17,554 nt of DNA from JANJUB01 sp040081075 (GTDB lineage: Bacteria > Armatimonadota > Fimbriimonadia > Fimbriimonadales > Fimbriimonadaceae), in the NCBI GenBank assembly GCA_040081075.1, contig JBEBHJ010000070.1, positions 1 to 17,554 of the forward strand. The letters are read 5' to 3'. How positions within the stretch are numbered: the stretch's first letter is position 1; the number at the start of each line of letters is the position of its first letter. The position numbers were made by a program, and so were the translations under genes. Positions 1-7,402 of the stretch are shown one piece after another. A model generated the notes under the pieces. The model saw nothing but the letters and a program-made list of their open reading frames with translations, ran no database searches and had not been told where the DNA came from.

Positions 1-1
1 C

Positions 2-1765
2 GCTTACCTGCGCGGAGTTCTCACGTGGGGATGGTATCCCGAACTTGGCCATCTGAATCCCCCTGAGAGCACGATCCACAAAGAAGTTGATATCGCCAAG
101 AATCTAGGCTTTAACTTAATTAAATTTTGCCTTTGGGTGCCGCCCCATCGCTATTTGGAAATCATGGAAGAAAGGGGCATGATGTCCTGGATTGAGCTCC
201 CCTTATGGGACCCGACGGACGATCTTGACGCCCAAGAGAAGATCGCCCATGAGTTTGAGCGAATCATTGACCAATATCAGCATCACCCTAACATCGCTCT
301 GTGGACGTGCGGTTGTGAACTCCATGGCACCACAACCGCGGCCTATCGCAAGCTACTTTACGATTTAGTTAAGGAGCGCACGGGTGGTCTCGTGAAAGAC
401 AACTCCGGTTCGGCCGAAATGTATGGCGGCGACCTTCGAGAATACGGCGATTTCTACGACTTTCACCCCTATTGCGACACTCATTTTTATCCCGAAGTCT
501 TAGATTCGCTCCAAAACGGGCCACGAAAAAACATGCCCATCCTTCTCGGCGAGTTCAACGACACAGACGTTCACCGCGATCTCGCCCGCTTAGCCACTGA
601 AAGCCCCTATTGGTTATCTCAGGATCCGATCCTCAACGCGCAAGGGGTGAGATGGCAACATGATCTTCCCGCCGTGCTCCCCGAGAACCGCTTTGCCAGG
701 GTCCCCGACGAAAACCGTCACGCCGCCCTCATGGAGTCTTCTCGCCGAAAGTCTGTTTTCATGCGCAAATACGTTCAAGAGGCCGTGCGCGCACGCGACA
801 ACATTGCCGGTTACGTTATCACCGGATGGCGCGACACACCGATTTCAACGGCCGGCATCGTAGACGATTGGGAGCAAGCGAGGTTTAAGCCAGAAGACTT
901 GGCGAGTTGGAATAGGGAATCAAGCCTGTTCATCATTCCCACGCGGCGGCCACCGTGGATTCATGGCGGCAATCGTCCGGGATGGATAGATCCCTTCAAC
1001 TGGTTCGAGGGTCGCGCGTTTTGGAAGATCGGCATCCACAGCGAAATCGAATTGGAGGGCAATCTTGACTGGGACATTTTGCACTTTAGCTGGCAAGGCG
1101 ATCGACGGCCGAAGGGAAAGGTTGCCCAAGGCGCGGGCTTACCCATCAAGATAAGCCCCCTGGAAAGCACCGAAGTCGGAGAGATTTCATGGGATACTGA
1201 TGAGCCCGGCGGCTATCTTCTGCGCGTAAGTTTTGCTGGCGTAACAAACACGTGGCCCTTCTGGGTGGTGCCTCGATTTGACTCCAACTTGGCGTTAATG
1301 GTCGGCGATGAACGCGGACTCCTCGCTGATTTGAAGGGGAATGAAGGAACCGTGCAAGTCACTACCGACTTAAAATCCATTGAGTCTGGAATCGTGTTCT
1401 TGCTCGACAAGGGCACGATACCGATGCCGTTTTGGCGTGAGTGCGCCTATGAATTTCTCCAAAACTCGTTTTGGGATCAGATGGGTTATCGCGAAGCCTG
1501 GGAGCGCCTTCTTCCGATTTCCACCGACCGCGCCCTCGATATGAGTGCGATTCGGGAGACCTGGCCACATGCTGAATGGGAAGTTCTGTTGAACCGCATT
1601 GACGTCCGAACTTACAAAGAACACCCAATGCTCATCCGAAGCGAAAACCTAATCGTCACCACGCTCAGACCATTCGGCGGGTTGGGGAATTGCCCAGTTG
1701 GAGTCACCCGCAACCCATCTGGCGCCGACTTCTTAAGGAAGTTGATTCAGGTGGTGCACCCATAA
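2..1765 (+). CDS. Glycoside hydrolase family 2-like protein, 5' truncated by the window edge
   Basis: The reading frame is open from base 2, so the true start lies outside the window; the GTG at 137 is internal. The visible part contains the end of a TIM-barrel glycosidase. The segment around 65-230 (NLGFNLIKFCLWVPPHRY, then EERGMMSWIELPLW) is the usual GH2 strand pattern. A likely acid/base Glu (codon 317-319, in ALWTCGCELHG) and a likely nucleophile Glu (codon 551-553, in LLGEFND) lie 78 residues apart, a normal GH2 distance. The Asn that usually precedes the acid/base Glu is replaced by Cys. About 270 residues follow the barrel, with beta-sandwich-like and then alpha/beta-looking sequence; I do not recognise that part. 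The substrate cannot be told; beta-galactoside, mannoside or glucuronide are all possible. The 3' end overlaps the next gene by up to 76 bases, suggesting one operon. Family call fairly sure, specificity unknown. Confidence 0.75.
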   Translation, partial: AYLRGVLTWGWYPELGHLNPPESTIHKEVDIAKNLGFNLIKFCLWVPPHRYLEIMEERGMMSWIELPLWDPTDDLDAQEKIAHEFERIIDQYQHHPNIALWTCGCELHGTTTAAYRKLLYDLVKERTGGLVKDNSGSAEMYGGDLREYGDFYDFHPYCDTHFYPEVLDSLQNGPRKNMPILLGEFNDTDVHRDLARLATESPYWLSQDPILNAQGVRWQHDLPAVLPENRFARVPDENRHAALMESSRRKSVFMRKYVQEAVRARDNIAGYVITGWRDTPISTAGIVDDWEQARFKPEDLASWNRESSLFIIPTRRPPWIHGGNRPGWIDPFNWFEGRAFWKIGIHSEIELEGNLDWDILHFSWQGDRRPKGKVAQGAGLPIKISPLESTEVGEISWDTDEPGGYLLRVSFAGVTNTWPFWVVPRFDSNLALMVGDERGLLADLKGNEGTVQVTTDLKSIESGIVFLLDKGTIPMPFWRECAYEFLQNSFWDQMGYREAWERLLPISTDRALDMSAIRETWPHAEWEVLLNRIDVRTYKEHPMLIRSENLIVTTLRPFGGLGNCPVGVTRNPSGADFLRKLIQVVHP

Positions 1766-2487
1766 TTTTAGTTGTTGCCGCTCTGGTGCAGGGCTTGATC
1801 GGCTCCCATGCCCATAACGATTATGAGCATCGTCGCCCGCTGTTTGATGCGCTGGATGCGGGATTTATGAGTGTGGAGGCAGATGTGTACTTGGTCAAGG
1901 GTGAACTCTGGGTAGCCCACGATCGCAAAGATCTCAGGTCAGCCCGAACGTTACGAAAGCTCTACCTCGAACCCATAAACGCCATGATCCTCCGCAACGG
2001 GTTCGTGTACGACGGTCAAGAGTTCACGCTGATGGTTGACGTGAAGGCGGATGGCCCCGAAGCGACCCGGGCTTTGATAAGGGAGCTCGAGCCCTATCGC
2101 CAATGGATCTCGACCGTTATTCCGCGTTCAGTTAAGGTCGTCGTATCGGGGGCGGGTGATCGCACTATAATCGAAAGCGAGTCTTATCGTCTCCTGAACA
2201 TCGACGGGCGCCCGGGCGACCTCGACCAAGCACGAAACAAGAGTATTGCTTGGGTCAGCGACAACTGGTCAAATCATTTCAAGTGGAAAGGAAATGGACC
2301 CATGCCCGAGGATGAGCGTTTGAAGCTCGTTGGCATGGCTAGCAAAGCTCACGCCCTGAGATACCAACTGCGATTTTGGGCCACGCCCGAACAACCTGTG
2401 GTTTGGTCGGAGCTCAGAGCCGCGGGAGTGGACCTCATAGGCTCCGACCAACTCACCAACCTGGCGAGATTTCTTTCAAGGCGCTAG
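1690..2487 (+). CDS. Secreted GDPD / PI-PLC-like phosphodiesterase (AIM6-type)
   Basis: Probably a metal-dependent phosphodiesterase of the glycerophosphodiester phosphodiesterase / PI-PLC-like TIM-barrel superfamily. The segment SHAHNDYEHRRPLFDALDAG, then VEADVYLVKGELWVAHD, corresponds to the family's first His, the Glu-x-Asp metal ligands (E63, D65) and the second His (H77), numbered from the TTG at 1690. The His-Asn-Asp-Tyr form resembles the AIM6-like branch rather than classic GlpQ (HRG..PEN). Later conserved-looking stretches are LMVDVKAD, LLNIDGRP and LRFWATPEQPVVWSELRAAGVDLIGSD. The start is uncertain. TTG 1690 puts 24 residues before a hydrophobic stretch (ILVVAALVQGLIG) that looks like the signal peptide. 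A non-standard ATA 1762 or ATT 1765 start would begin right at that stretch, behind an AGGTGG at 1749-1754. GTG 1786 would delete most of it. Substrate unknown. Confidence 0.8.
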   Translation: MPSWSHPQPIWRRLLKEVDSGGAPIILVVAALVQGLIGSHAHNDYEHRRPLFDALDAGFMSVEADVYLVKGELWVAHDRKDLRSARTLRKLYLEPINAMILRNGFVYDGQEFTLMVDVKADGPEATRALIRELEPYRQWISTVIPRSVKVVVSGAGDRTIIESESYRLLNIDGRPGDLDQARNKSIAWVSDNWSNHFKWKGNGPMPEDERLKLVGMASKAHALRYQLRFWATPEQPVVWSELRAAGVDLIGSDQLTNLARFLSRR

Positions 2488-2747
2488 CCTCTACGCCGGG
2501 AGCCCGTGCGCACGGCAACAATCTCCAGCATTTGCAGCAAGAATGAACGTAACCTGATGTGCTTTGTAATGAGGCCAAGCAGACAAAATGCAGAGCCAAA
2601 TGCCCACCCAGAAAACGCAAACATCAACAGGCTCGGAACCCAGCCAAATCGCACCAAAAAGGGAGGCGATGTTCCAAGCGCAATCAAACACGTTACCGAT
2701 AGATATCCGAGGTATTGCTTCCAAAAACCCCGTTTTAAATTTGCCAT
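2484..2747 (-). CDS. Small hypothetical membrane protein (87 aa)
   Basis: I do not recognise a family. The protein has a basic N-terminus (MANLKRGFWKQ) and two hydrophobic segments, about residues 13-29 and 35-60, then a basic C-terminus ending in SRRRG, as in a two-helix inner-membrane protein. Support for a real gene: ATG start; a TAAGGT hexamer 9 nt upstream that fits the leaderless-promoter pattern of this window; membrane-like composition; and a stop codon (TAG, plus-strand CTA at 2484-2486) interlocked with the TAG stop of the convergent phosphodiesterase (2485-2487). A plus-strand reading of the same DNA is polar and low-complexity and looks like a shadow. Function unknown. Confidence 0.5.
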   Translation of the reverse strand: MANLKRGFWKQYLGYLSVTCLIALGTSPPFLVRFGWVPSLLMFAFSGWAFGSAFCLLGLITKHIRLRSFLLQMLEIVAVRTGSRRRG

Positions 2748-2756
2748 CGCGACCCG

Positions 2757-2762
2757 ACCTTA
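2757..2762 (-). promoter_or_regulatory. -10-like TAAGGT, leaderless promoter candidate for the 2747 gene
   Basis: On the minus strand TAAGGT ends 9 nt before the ATG at 2747, so transcription would start at or next to the start codon. No clear -35 is seen at 16-18 bp; an ATGACA lies at a 19-bp spacing. Confidence 0.35.
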
Positions 2763-2844
2763 CGAAAAGACGGACCCCATATGTCATTCGGTTTCCCGAA
2801 GAGCAAACGTTGACTTGAGTGGCCCGATCTCCTGTTTGCTGAGG

Positions 2845-2850
2845 TAATCT
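2845..2850 (+). promoter_or_regulatory. -10-like TAATCT upstream of tRNA-Leu
   Basis: TAATCT ends 10 nt before the first base of the tRNA, giving a short 5' leader. TTGACT (2810-2815) and TTGAGT (2815-2820) lie too far upstream for a normal -35 spacing, so only the -10 is proposed. Confidence 0.35.
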
Positions 2851-2860
2851 AACACCGCCT

Positions 2861-2947
2861 GCCCAGGTGGCGAAATTGGTAGACGCGCTAGTTTCAGGTA
2901 CTAGTTCTCGCAAGGGAGTGAAGGTTCGAGTCCTTTCCTGGGCACCA
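2861..2947 (+). tRNA. tRNA-Leu, anticodon CAG
   Basis: A complete class II tRNA read by eye. Acceptor stem GCCCAGG (2861-2867) pairs with CCTGGGC (2937-2943), followed by A and an encoded CCA (2945-2947). The D-arm GCG/CGC encloses AAATTGGTAGA. The anticodon stem CTAGT/ACTAG (2888-2892, 2900-2904) carries loop TTCAGGT with anticodon CAG at 2895-2897, reading leucine CUG codons. A long variable arm (2905-2919), the hallmark of tRNA-Leu, precedes a T-arm with loop TTCGAGT (2925-2931). It stands alone, with no other tRNA nearby. No hairpin-plus-T-run terminator is visible downstream, only ATTTTT near 2960. Confidence 0.97.
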
Positions 2948-3014
2948 TTTATCCGAGTCAATTTTTGGTTGCCAAGGCCCGCTACTAGGGAAGGTTAAGC
3001 AGTCGATCTCGGAG

Positions 3015-3029
3015 TAGAATCAAAAAGCT
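3015..3029 (+). promoter_or_regulatory. -10-like TAGAAT, leaderless promoter candidate for the GH5/GH43 gene
   Basis: TAGAAT (3015-3020) ends 9 nt before the ATG at 3030. Its first three bases are also an in-frame TAG stop, so the coding region cannot begin further upstream. A GGAG at 3011-3014 is 15 nt from the ATG, too far for a normal Shine-Dalgarno. No convincing -35 is seen. Confidence 0.45.
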
Positions 3030-5021
3030 ATGATCGGTTTTTTGCTCGGCGTCGCCCTTATCACGGCCTCTGGACAAGAGTTGCCGGGCCAGTGGACCGT
3101 CAAACAAGCCCGCGAATGGGGAAACCGACAGCAATGGATCACCGGCTGCAACTATATCCCCGCATCTGCGATTAACCAGCTTGAGATGTGGCAGGCGGCC
3201 ACTTTTTCGCCAGCCGCCATTGAACGCGAATTTGGACTCCTAGGCCAGACGGGGATGCGAGCCGTCCGTGTTTACCTTCATGACGTAGCCTATGAGGCCG
3301 ATCCTGGCGGTTTCAAGTCGCGAATGAAGACATTGCTTGCTTTGGCAAAAGCATACGAGATCCAGGTCATCTTTGTATTCTTTGATGACTGTTGGAATGC
3401 TCACTGCAAAACCGGAGAGCAGCCCGCGCCCGTTCCGGGCGTGCACAATAGCGGGTGGTTGAGAAGTCCCTCCGACGACCGCCGCACTCTGCCCTCAAAC
3501 GCACGACGGCTCAAAACCTACGTCCAAGACATTTTGAAGACCTTTCGAAACGAAAAAAGTGTTTGGATGTGGGATTTGTTCAACGAACCCGGCAACTCAG
3601 GGTACGGGAAGAAGTCTGGGGACTTGCTACAGAGCGTCTTCGCGTGGGCGAGAGAGGTTAGACCAAAACAGCCTTTAACCGCCGGGTCGGCGGGTGCGGG
3701 CGGTAACGATCTAGATCCCGACTGTTTGCAGTTGAGCGATGTGGTGACCTTCCATTGCTATGGGAATGCATCAGAGCTCGAAAACCAGATCAAGTTCTAC
3801 CAAAAATTCGATCGGCCCATTATCTGCACGGAGTGGATGGCCCGCACGAACGATAGTAGGATTTTGACCCACTTACCCATCTTTCAAAAGCACAACGTCT
3901 CGTGCCTTCAGTGGGGGTTTGTTAGCGGGAAGACGAACACCATTTTCCCTTGGGGGTCGGCGCCAAACTCGCCTGAGCCTGCCGTTTGGTTTCATGATCT
4001 GTACCGGAATGATGGGACGCCATTTGATACGGCAGAAATTGATCTCTATCGCCGATTAAACAAGGCAAAGATGGTTCAGGCTTCGATGCCACAAAGACTC
4101 CCCGTTGTTTCCAATACCCAGGGGATATCTGGTTTGCGACGGTTGGCCGACTTCCCGCTCCGAGATCCTTCCATTTGTCGCGGGCCTGACGGAGTTTGGT
4201 ATCTAACCGGCACCGTAGAGCCGTTCTACGGCTTCAACGAAGGCATTCAAGTACGGTCGTCAGCAGATTTCAAGGAGTGGAAGCCCCTGGGGTTTGTGTG
4301 GAAATACGGCAGCAGCCCGTGGCACAAGCCCTACTTCGAAAAAAAGATGTCACTCTGGGCTCCTGAGATTCACTATCTCAAGGGCACGTTTTGGCTAACG
4401 TACAGTATGCCGGGCTACGGAGGGGATGGCGCAACATCGGGCTGCGGGCTGTTACGCAGCACAACCGGAAAGCCCGAGGGACCCTATGTTGATATGCATC
4501 CAAGCGCAAGGCTTGGTGACGAAATTGATGCCTCACTATTTGAGGATACAGATGGGGCTGTTTACTTTGTTTGGCACTCGGGAAAAATCGCCAAACTCAA
4601 GCCAGACATGTCTGGGTTCGACGGAGCGATGCGTTTGCTGAAAACCAAGGAGAGCGATACAAATCCCAACCACCACACCGGGCTCTGCGAAAGAATATTC
4701 GGCAAGGGTTCGCTTAATCACGTGGGTTATGAAGGAGCTTGTCTGCTCAAACGCGATGGCGTTTACTACTTAATCGGTTCCGACATGATTGATGGTCGAT
4801 ACTCATGCATGGTCGCCACCTCAAAGTCAATCTACGGCCCATACTCTGCACGCTACGAGGCGATTCCGCATGGGGGCCACTCGATGTTTTTCAAAGATGA
4901 AATTGGTGAATATTGGTCAACCTACTTCGGAAGCGATTCGGGCGCACCTTGGCAGGAGAAGCCGGGGATCTTGCCTGTTCGCTTTGGAACCGATGGCAAA
5001 ATTTTGATGGACTTCCGCTGA
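3030..5021 (+). CDS. Secreted bimodular glycosidase: GH5-like cellulase-fold domain fused to GH43-like propeller
   Basis: Two glycosidase modules lie in one 663-residue chain behind a short hydrophobic leader (MIGFLLGVALITASGQ). Residues about 20-325 form a clan A TIM barrel of GH5/cellulase type. MRAVRVYLHD and VIFVFFDDCW are barrel strands, the acid/base Glu is E186 in FNEPG, and the nucleophile Glu is E268 in ICTEWM. Residues about 370-663 resemble a GH43-type five-bladed propeller: catalytic-base Asp D379 (RDPS), WAPEIHY (443-449), pKa-tuning Asp D500 (DEIDASLFED) and general-acid Glu E568 (YEGACLL). Both sets of catalytic residues appear intact, so both modules should be active. Known members of these families act on beta-mannan, beta-glucan, xylan or arabinan; the exact substrate is not readable here. 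It is probably exported and is followed 44 nt later by a separately promoted gene. Confidence 0.85.
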   Translation: MIGFLLGVALITASGQELPGQWTVKQAREWGNRQQWITGCNYIPASAINQLEMWQAATFSPAAIEREFGLLGQTGMRAVRVYLHDVAYEADPGGFKSRMKTLLALAKAYEIQVIFVFFDDCWNAHCKTGEQPAPVPGVHNSGWLRSPSDDRRTLPSNARRLKTYVQDILKTFRNEKSVWMWDLFNEPGNSGYGKKSGDLLQSVFAWAREVRPKQPLTAGSAGAGGNDLDPDCLQLSDVVTFHCYGNASELENQIKFYQKFDRPIICTEWMARTNDSRILTHLPIFQKHNVSCLQWGFVSGKTNTIFPWGSAPNSPEPAVWFHDLYRNDGTPFDTAEIDLYRRLNKAKMVQASMPQRLPVVSNTQGISGLRRLADFPLRDPSICRGPDGVWYLTGTVEPFYGFNEGIQVRSSADFKEWKPLGFVWKYGSSPWHKPYFEKKMSLWAPEIHYLKGTFWLTYSMPGYGGDGATSGCGLLRSTTGKPEGPYVDMHPSARLGDEIDASLFEDTDGAVYFVWHSGKIAKLKPDMSGFDGAMRLLKTKESDTNPNHHTGLCERIFGKGSLNHVGYEGACLLKRDGVYYLIGSDMIDGRYSCMVATSKSIYGPYSARYEAIPHGGHSMFFKDEIGEYWSTYFGSDSGAPWQEKPGILPVRFGTDGKILMDFR

Positions 5022-5030
5022 TCAGCGCGA

Positions 5031-5065
5031 TTGCCCTCGATGTGGGCTCAAGGTACCATCCCTAC
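5031..5065 (+). promoter_or_regulatory. Promoter with -35 TTGCCC and -10 TACCAT, leaderless for the PaiB-like gene
   Basis: TTGCCC (5031-5036) and TACCAT (5054-5059) are separated by exactly 17 bp. The -10 ends 6 nt before GTG 5066, so the predicted transcription start falls on the start codon. No Shine-Dalgarno precedes the GTG at a usable distance. This is the best-formed promoter of the leaderless set. Confidence 0.5.
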
Positions 5066-5689
5066 GTGTACCCGATGAAAGAGTTCAGAGAGGAAGACCA
5101 AGGGAAAATCCTTGCCTTCGTTCGCGAATACCCTCTGGCTACAGTTACCGCTGCAGGAGAGGACGGTTGGCCGGTGGCGACCCATGTGCCCATTCTGGTC
5201 GAGGAGCGCGGCGACAAGATCTTCTTGCGAGGTCACGTCATGCGAAAAACCGATCATTGGCACGCATTCACGACGAATCCGAACATTTTGGCAATTTTTC
5301 ACGGTCCGAACTGCCCAGTTCTGGCGAGCTGGTACCCAGAGACCGACAACGGGGGCACTTGGAACTACATGGTGGCGCACGCTTACGGCACCCTCACGAT
5401 GTTGCCCGAAGAAGAATTACTGAAAGTTCTCAGAGAACTCAAAGATTTCTACGAGGGCAGTGCCGAATCTTGGTTCGATAAGCTCAGCCCCGAGTACCTT
5501 GCGAAAATGTTGCCCGCAATCCAGGCGTTTGAAGTCGAAGTTAATCGCTTGCAGGCGGTGTTTAAGCTCAGTCAAAATCGCGACGATGCATCTTACGCAA
5601 ACATTATTAACAAGCTAAACGAGCGGGGTGGAAGTTGCAGAGAAGTGGCCCAAAAACTAATCGCAAATCGGCCGTGGGTCAGCCAATGA
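5066..5689 (+). CDS. PaiB-family FMN-binding protein (putative negative regulator / flavin-binding split barrel)
   Basis: A 207-residue protein of the PaiB / FMN-binding split-barrel family. Family members start with a Met-Tyr-x-Pro..Phe pattern, matched here as VYPMKEFREED from the GTG at 5066, and continue with a split barrel: YPLATVTAAGEDGWPVATHVP, FLRGHVMRKTDHW, ILAIFHGPNCPVLASWYP and TWNYMVAHAYGTL. In Bacillus PaiB is described as a repressor of sporulation and protease genes, but many homologues probably act as small-molecule reductases or flavin carriers, so regulatory function here is unproven. The frame stays open upstream to 4913, but that part lies inside the glycosidase gene and lacks the family pattern, so GTG 5066 (or ATG 5075) is the better start. 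Its TGA overlaps the ATG of the GH32 gene, implying translational coupling. Confidence 0.8.
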   Translation: MYPMKEFREEDQGKILAFVREYPLATVTAAGEDGWPVATHVPILVEERGDKIFLRGHVMRKTDHWHAFTTNPNILAIFHGPNCPVLASWYPETDNGGTWNYMVAHAYGTLTMLPEEELLKVLRELKDFYEGSAESWFDKLSPEYLAKMLPAIQAFEVEVNRLQAVFKLSQNRDDASYANIINKLNERGGSCREVAQKLIANRPWVSQ

Positions 5690-7026
5690 TATTTCCAACT
5701 CCGATCATTTTCATGCAAGAGCCGCTCCGACCACAGCTTCATTTCACCGCGCCTAAGGGGTGGTTAAACGACCCCAATGGCCTGGTTTATCGCAACGGTG
5801 AGTACCACTTGTTCTACCAACACAACCCATTTGGAACTCAGTGGGGCAATATGACTTGGGGCCACGCCGTGAGCAAGGATCTGTTACATTGGCGGGATTT
5901 GCCCAACGCCATTGAGCCGGATGCCTTGGGCACAATCTTCTCCGGGTCCGCTGTTATCGATCGAGAAAACACGTCTGGCTTGGGAAGCAAGTCAACCCCG
6001 GCGATGGTCTGCTTCTACACGGCGGCGGGTGGTACCAGCGAGGCTAGCAAGGGCCAACCGTTTACCCAGTGTTTAGCGTGGTCGCAAGATGGAACGAAGT
6101 TTACAAAGCTGCCAGCGAATCCGATTGTCGGTCATATTGCCGATCAGAATCGTGATCCCAAGGTAGCTTGGGATGACGAGCACAAAAAGTGGGTGATGGT
6201 CCTCTATCTCACTGCGGACAAATTCGCGTTCTTGGGTTCAAAAAACCTTCGAAAGTGGGAGAGACTTTCGGAATTGCAGATCCCCAATGGAAACGAGTGC
6301 CCAGATTTCTTTCAGCTGACCCTAGGCGGCAAGAAGAAGTGGGTTTTTTGGACAGCGCAGGGCAAATATATGATCGGAACGTTCGACGGCGACAAGTTTC
6401 ATCCCGAAACCCCGGTGATCGATTCACACTTTGGAAACACCGGCTACGCGGCCCAAACCTACAGCAATATCCCGCGCGGCAGGGTTGTTCAGATAGCGTG
6501 GATGAATAACGCCGAGTTTCCCGGATGTGTGTGGAATCAGCAAATGGCGTTGCCAAATGAGCTGAAGTTAAAGGCGACCGCCGCCGGTCCACGCCTCGCT
6601 ATCATGCCTGTCGGCGAAGTCCGGTCCTTACGCAAAGGGCAAGTTGGCCGTCACGGCACTAACTATGAGGTGCCCAGCGGTCTGATGGACATTGAGGGAT
6701 CGTGGCGCGTTCCCAAGTCGGGTTCGCTGATCTGTAATGTAAATGGGACCGACATTAAGTTGGACGCCGCGAAGGGCACGCTCTCGGCGCTTGACAAGAG
6801 TGCGTCGGTGGACTTATCCGGGGGGAAGTTCAACTTGCGGATCATTGTTGATCGTACGAGCATGGAGATCTACGCCCAAGATGGCCTTGTCTCGATGTCA
6901 TTGTTTGCGCTCCCGCGACCAGTGGCAAAGGGTGCCGAGCTCTCAAGCGAAGGGCAATGGGATGGGCAGGTGAAAGTGTACGAGTTAGGCAGCGTTTGGG
7001 GTCCGAATCAACGTACAGAGCGGTAG
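5686..7026 (+). CDS. Glycoside hydrolase family 32 (fructan / sucrose hydrolase)
   Basis: Hydrolyses beta-fructosidic bonds in sucrose, levan or inulin-type fructans. All three GH32 catalytic signatures are present: nucleophile D29 in WLNDPNG, transition-state Asp D157 in NRDPK, and acid/base E204 in NECPDFF. The N-terminal propeller is followed from about residue 320 by the usual beta-sandwich, whose signature is visible as LRIIVDRTSMEIYAQDGLVSMSLFA. At 446 residues it is near the short end for the family. I chose ATG 5686, whose ATGA overlaps the upstream stop; the frame is open further upstream but inside the previous gene. ATG 5713 is also possible. There is no convincing signal peptide (MIFPTPIIFMQEP is only mildly hydrophobic), so it may act in the cytoplasm. 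No fructose transporter or kinase lies nearby. Exo versus endo action cannot be told. Confidence 0.93.
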   Translation: MIFPTPIIFMQEPLRPQLHFTAPKGWLNDPNGLVYRNGEYHLFYQHNPFGTQWGNMTWGHAVSKDLLHWRDLPNAIEPDALGTIFSGSAVIDRENTSGLGSKSTPAMVCFYTAAGGTSEASKGQPFTQCLAWSQDGTKFTKLPANPIVGHIADQNRDPKVAWDDEHKKWVMVLYLTADKFAFLGSKNLRKWERLSELQIPNGNECPDFFQLTLGGKKKWVFWTAQGKYMIGTFDGDKFHPETPVIDSHFGNTGYAAQTYSNIPRGRVVQIAWMNNAEFPGCVWNQQMALPNELKLKATAAGPRLAIMPVGEVRSLRKGQVGRHGTNYEVPSGLMDIEGSWRVPKSGSLICNVNGTDIKLDAAKGTLSALDKSASVDLSGGKFNLRIIVDRTSMEIYAQDGLVSMSLFALPRPVAKGAELSSEGQWDGQVKVYELGSVWGPNQRTER

Positions 7027-7124
7027 ACAAACTCGACCCTCGATTCTCGGGCAAGGCTATCTTCTTTGCAGAGGCAAACGAGAAATCAAATCGGTGTCGG
7101 TTTATAGCAAGGGCAGATTCAACC

Positions 7125-7143
7125 GCTAAAGTGATCACTTAGC
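7125..7143. repeat. Inverted repeat with 12-bp perfect palindrome between convergent genes
   Basis: The core AAGTGATCACTT (7129-7140) is perfectly self-complementary and is extended by GCT (7125-7127) and AGC (7141-7143), with one unpaired A at 7128. It lies between the end of the GH32 gene (7026) and the stop of the minus-strand gene (7190). No T-run follows on either strand, so it is not a standard intrinsic terminator. It could be a protein-binding site or an RNA-end hairpin. The rest of 7027-7189 shows no gene I can support. Confidence 0.5.
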
Positions 7144-7189
7144 AAAGATAGGTCTGCAATTGTGACCGCAGTCGCGTTCCCCATAACAA

Positions 7190-7378
7190 TTAACGATATT
7201 GGGCATCAGCATCGCGAACGGCATCGGTGGTTTCGGTTTCCATCTCGCGAGCCTGTTTCACCATGGCGCTGTCACTGGCCTTTTCCAGATCATCGCCCGA
7301 GGAGCTGAACGCAAACCATAGCAAACTAATCAGAGTAGATCCGCCGATGATGATGAGCCGCCAAAGTTTTCGATCCAT
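7190..7378 (-). CDS. Small membrane-anchored hypothetical protein (62 aa)
   Basis: Unrecognised family. The ATG at 7378 gives MDRKLWRLIIIGGSTLISLLWFAF, a basic N-terminus plus one hydrophobic helix (residues about 6-24), then a highly charged tail (SSSGDDLEKASDSAMVKQAREMETETTDAVRDADAQYR) likely to be helical. This looks like a single-pass or uncleaved signal-anchor protein. A longer open frame extends to 7540, but that part is antisense to the K+ channel gene and looks unlike protein. The gene is divergent from the channel, with only 37 bp between the two start codons. No good TANNNT hexamer is placed right for this start; TATCTC is the nearest. Function unknown. Confidence 0.55.
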   Translation of the reverse strand: MDRKLWRLIIIGGSTLISLLWFAFSSSGDDLEKASDSAMVKQAREMETETTDAVRDADAQYR

Positions 7379-7402
7379 TAAGTGAGATATTCCACGTTTG
7401 GG

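Noticed and set aside
2506..2847. Plus-strand 113-codon frame
   Set aside because: Polar, unpatterned sequence opposite a plausible membrane protein, with no ribosome-binding site or suitable promoter.
2491..2961. Minus-strand 156-codon frame over the tRNA and small gene
   Set aside because: It runs antisense through tRNA-Leu and is in another frame from the better-supported 2484-2747 gene; the RTFTPLRELVPETSA part is the familiar antisense reading of a tRNA-Leu.
4913..5065. Upstream extension of the PaiB-like gene
   Set aside because: It lies inside the GH43 coding region, and family members begin at the VYPMKEF pattern; the promoter also points to GTG 5066.
5635..5685. Upstream extension of the GH32 gene
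   Set aside because: It lies within the PaiB-like coding region; ATG 5686 overlaps the stop as ATGA and gives a normal GH32 N-terminus.
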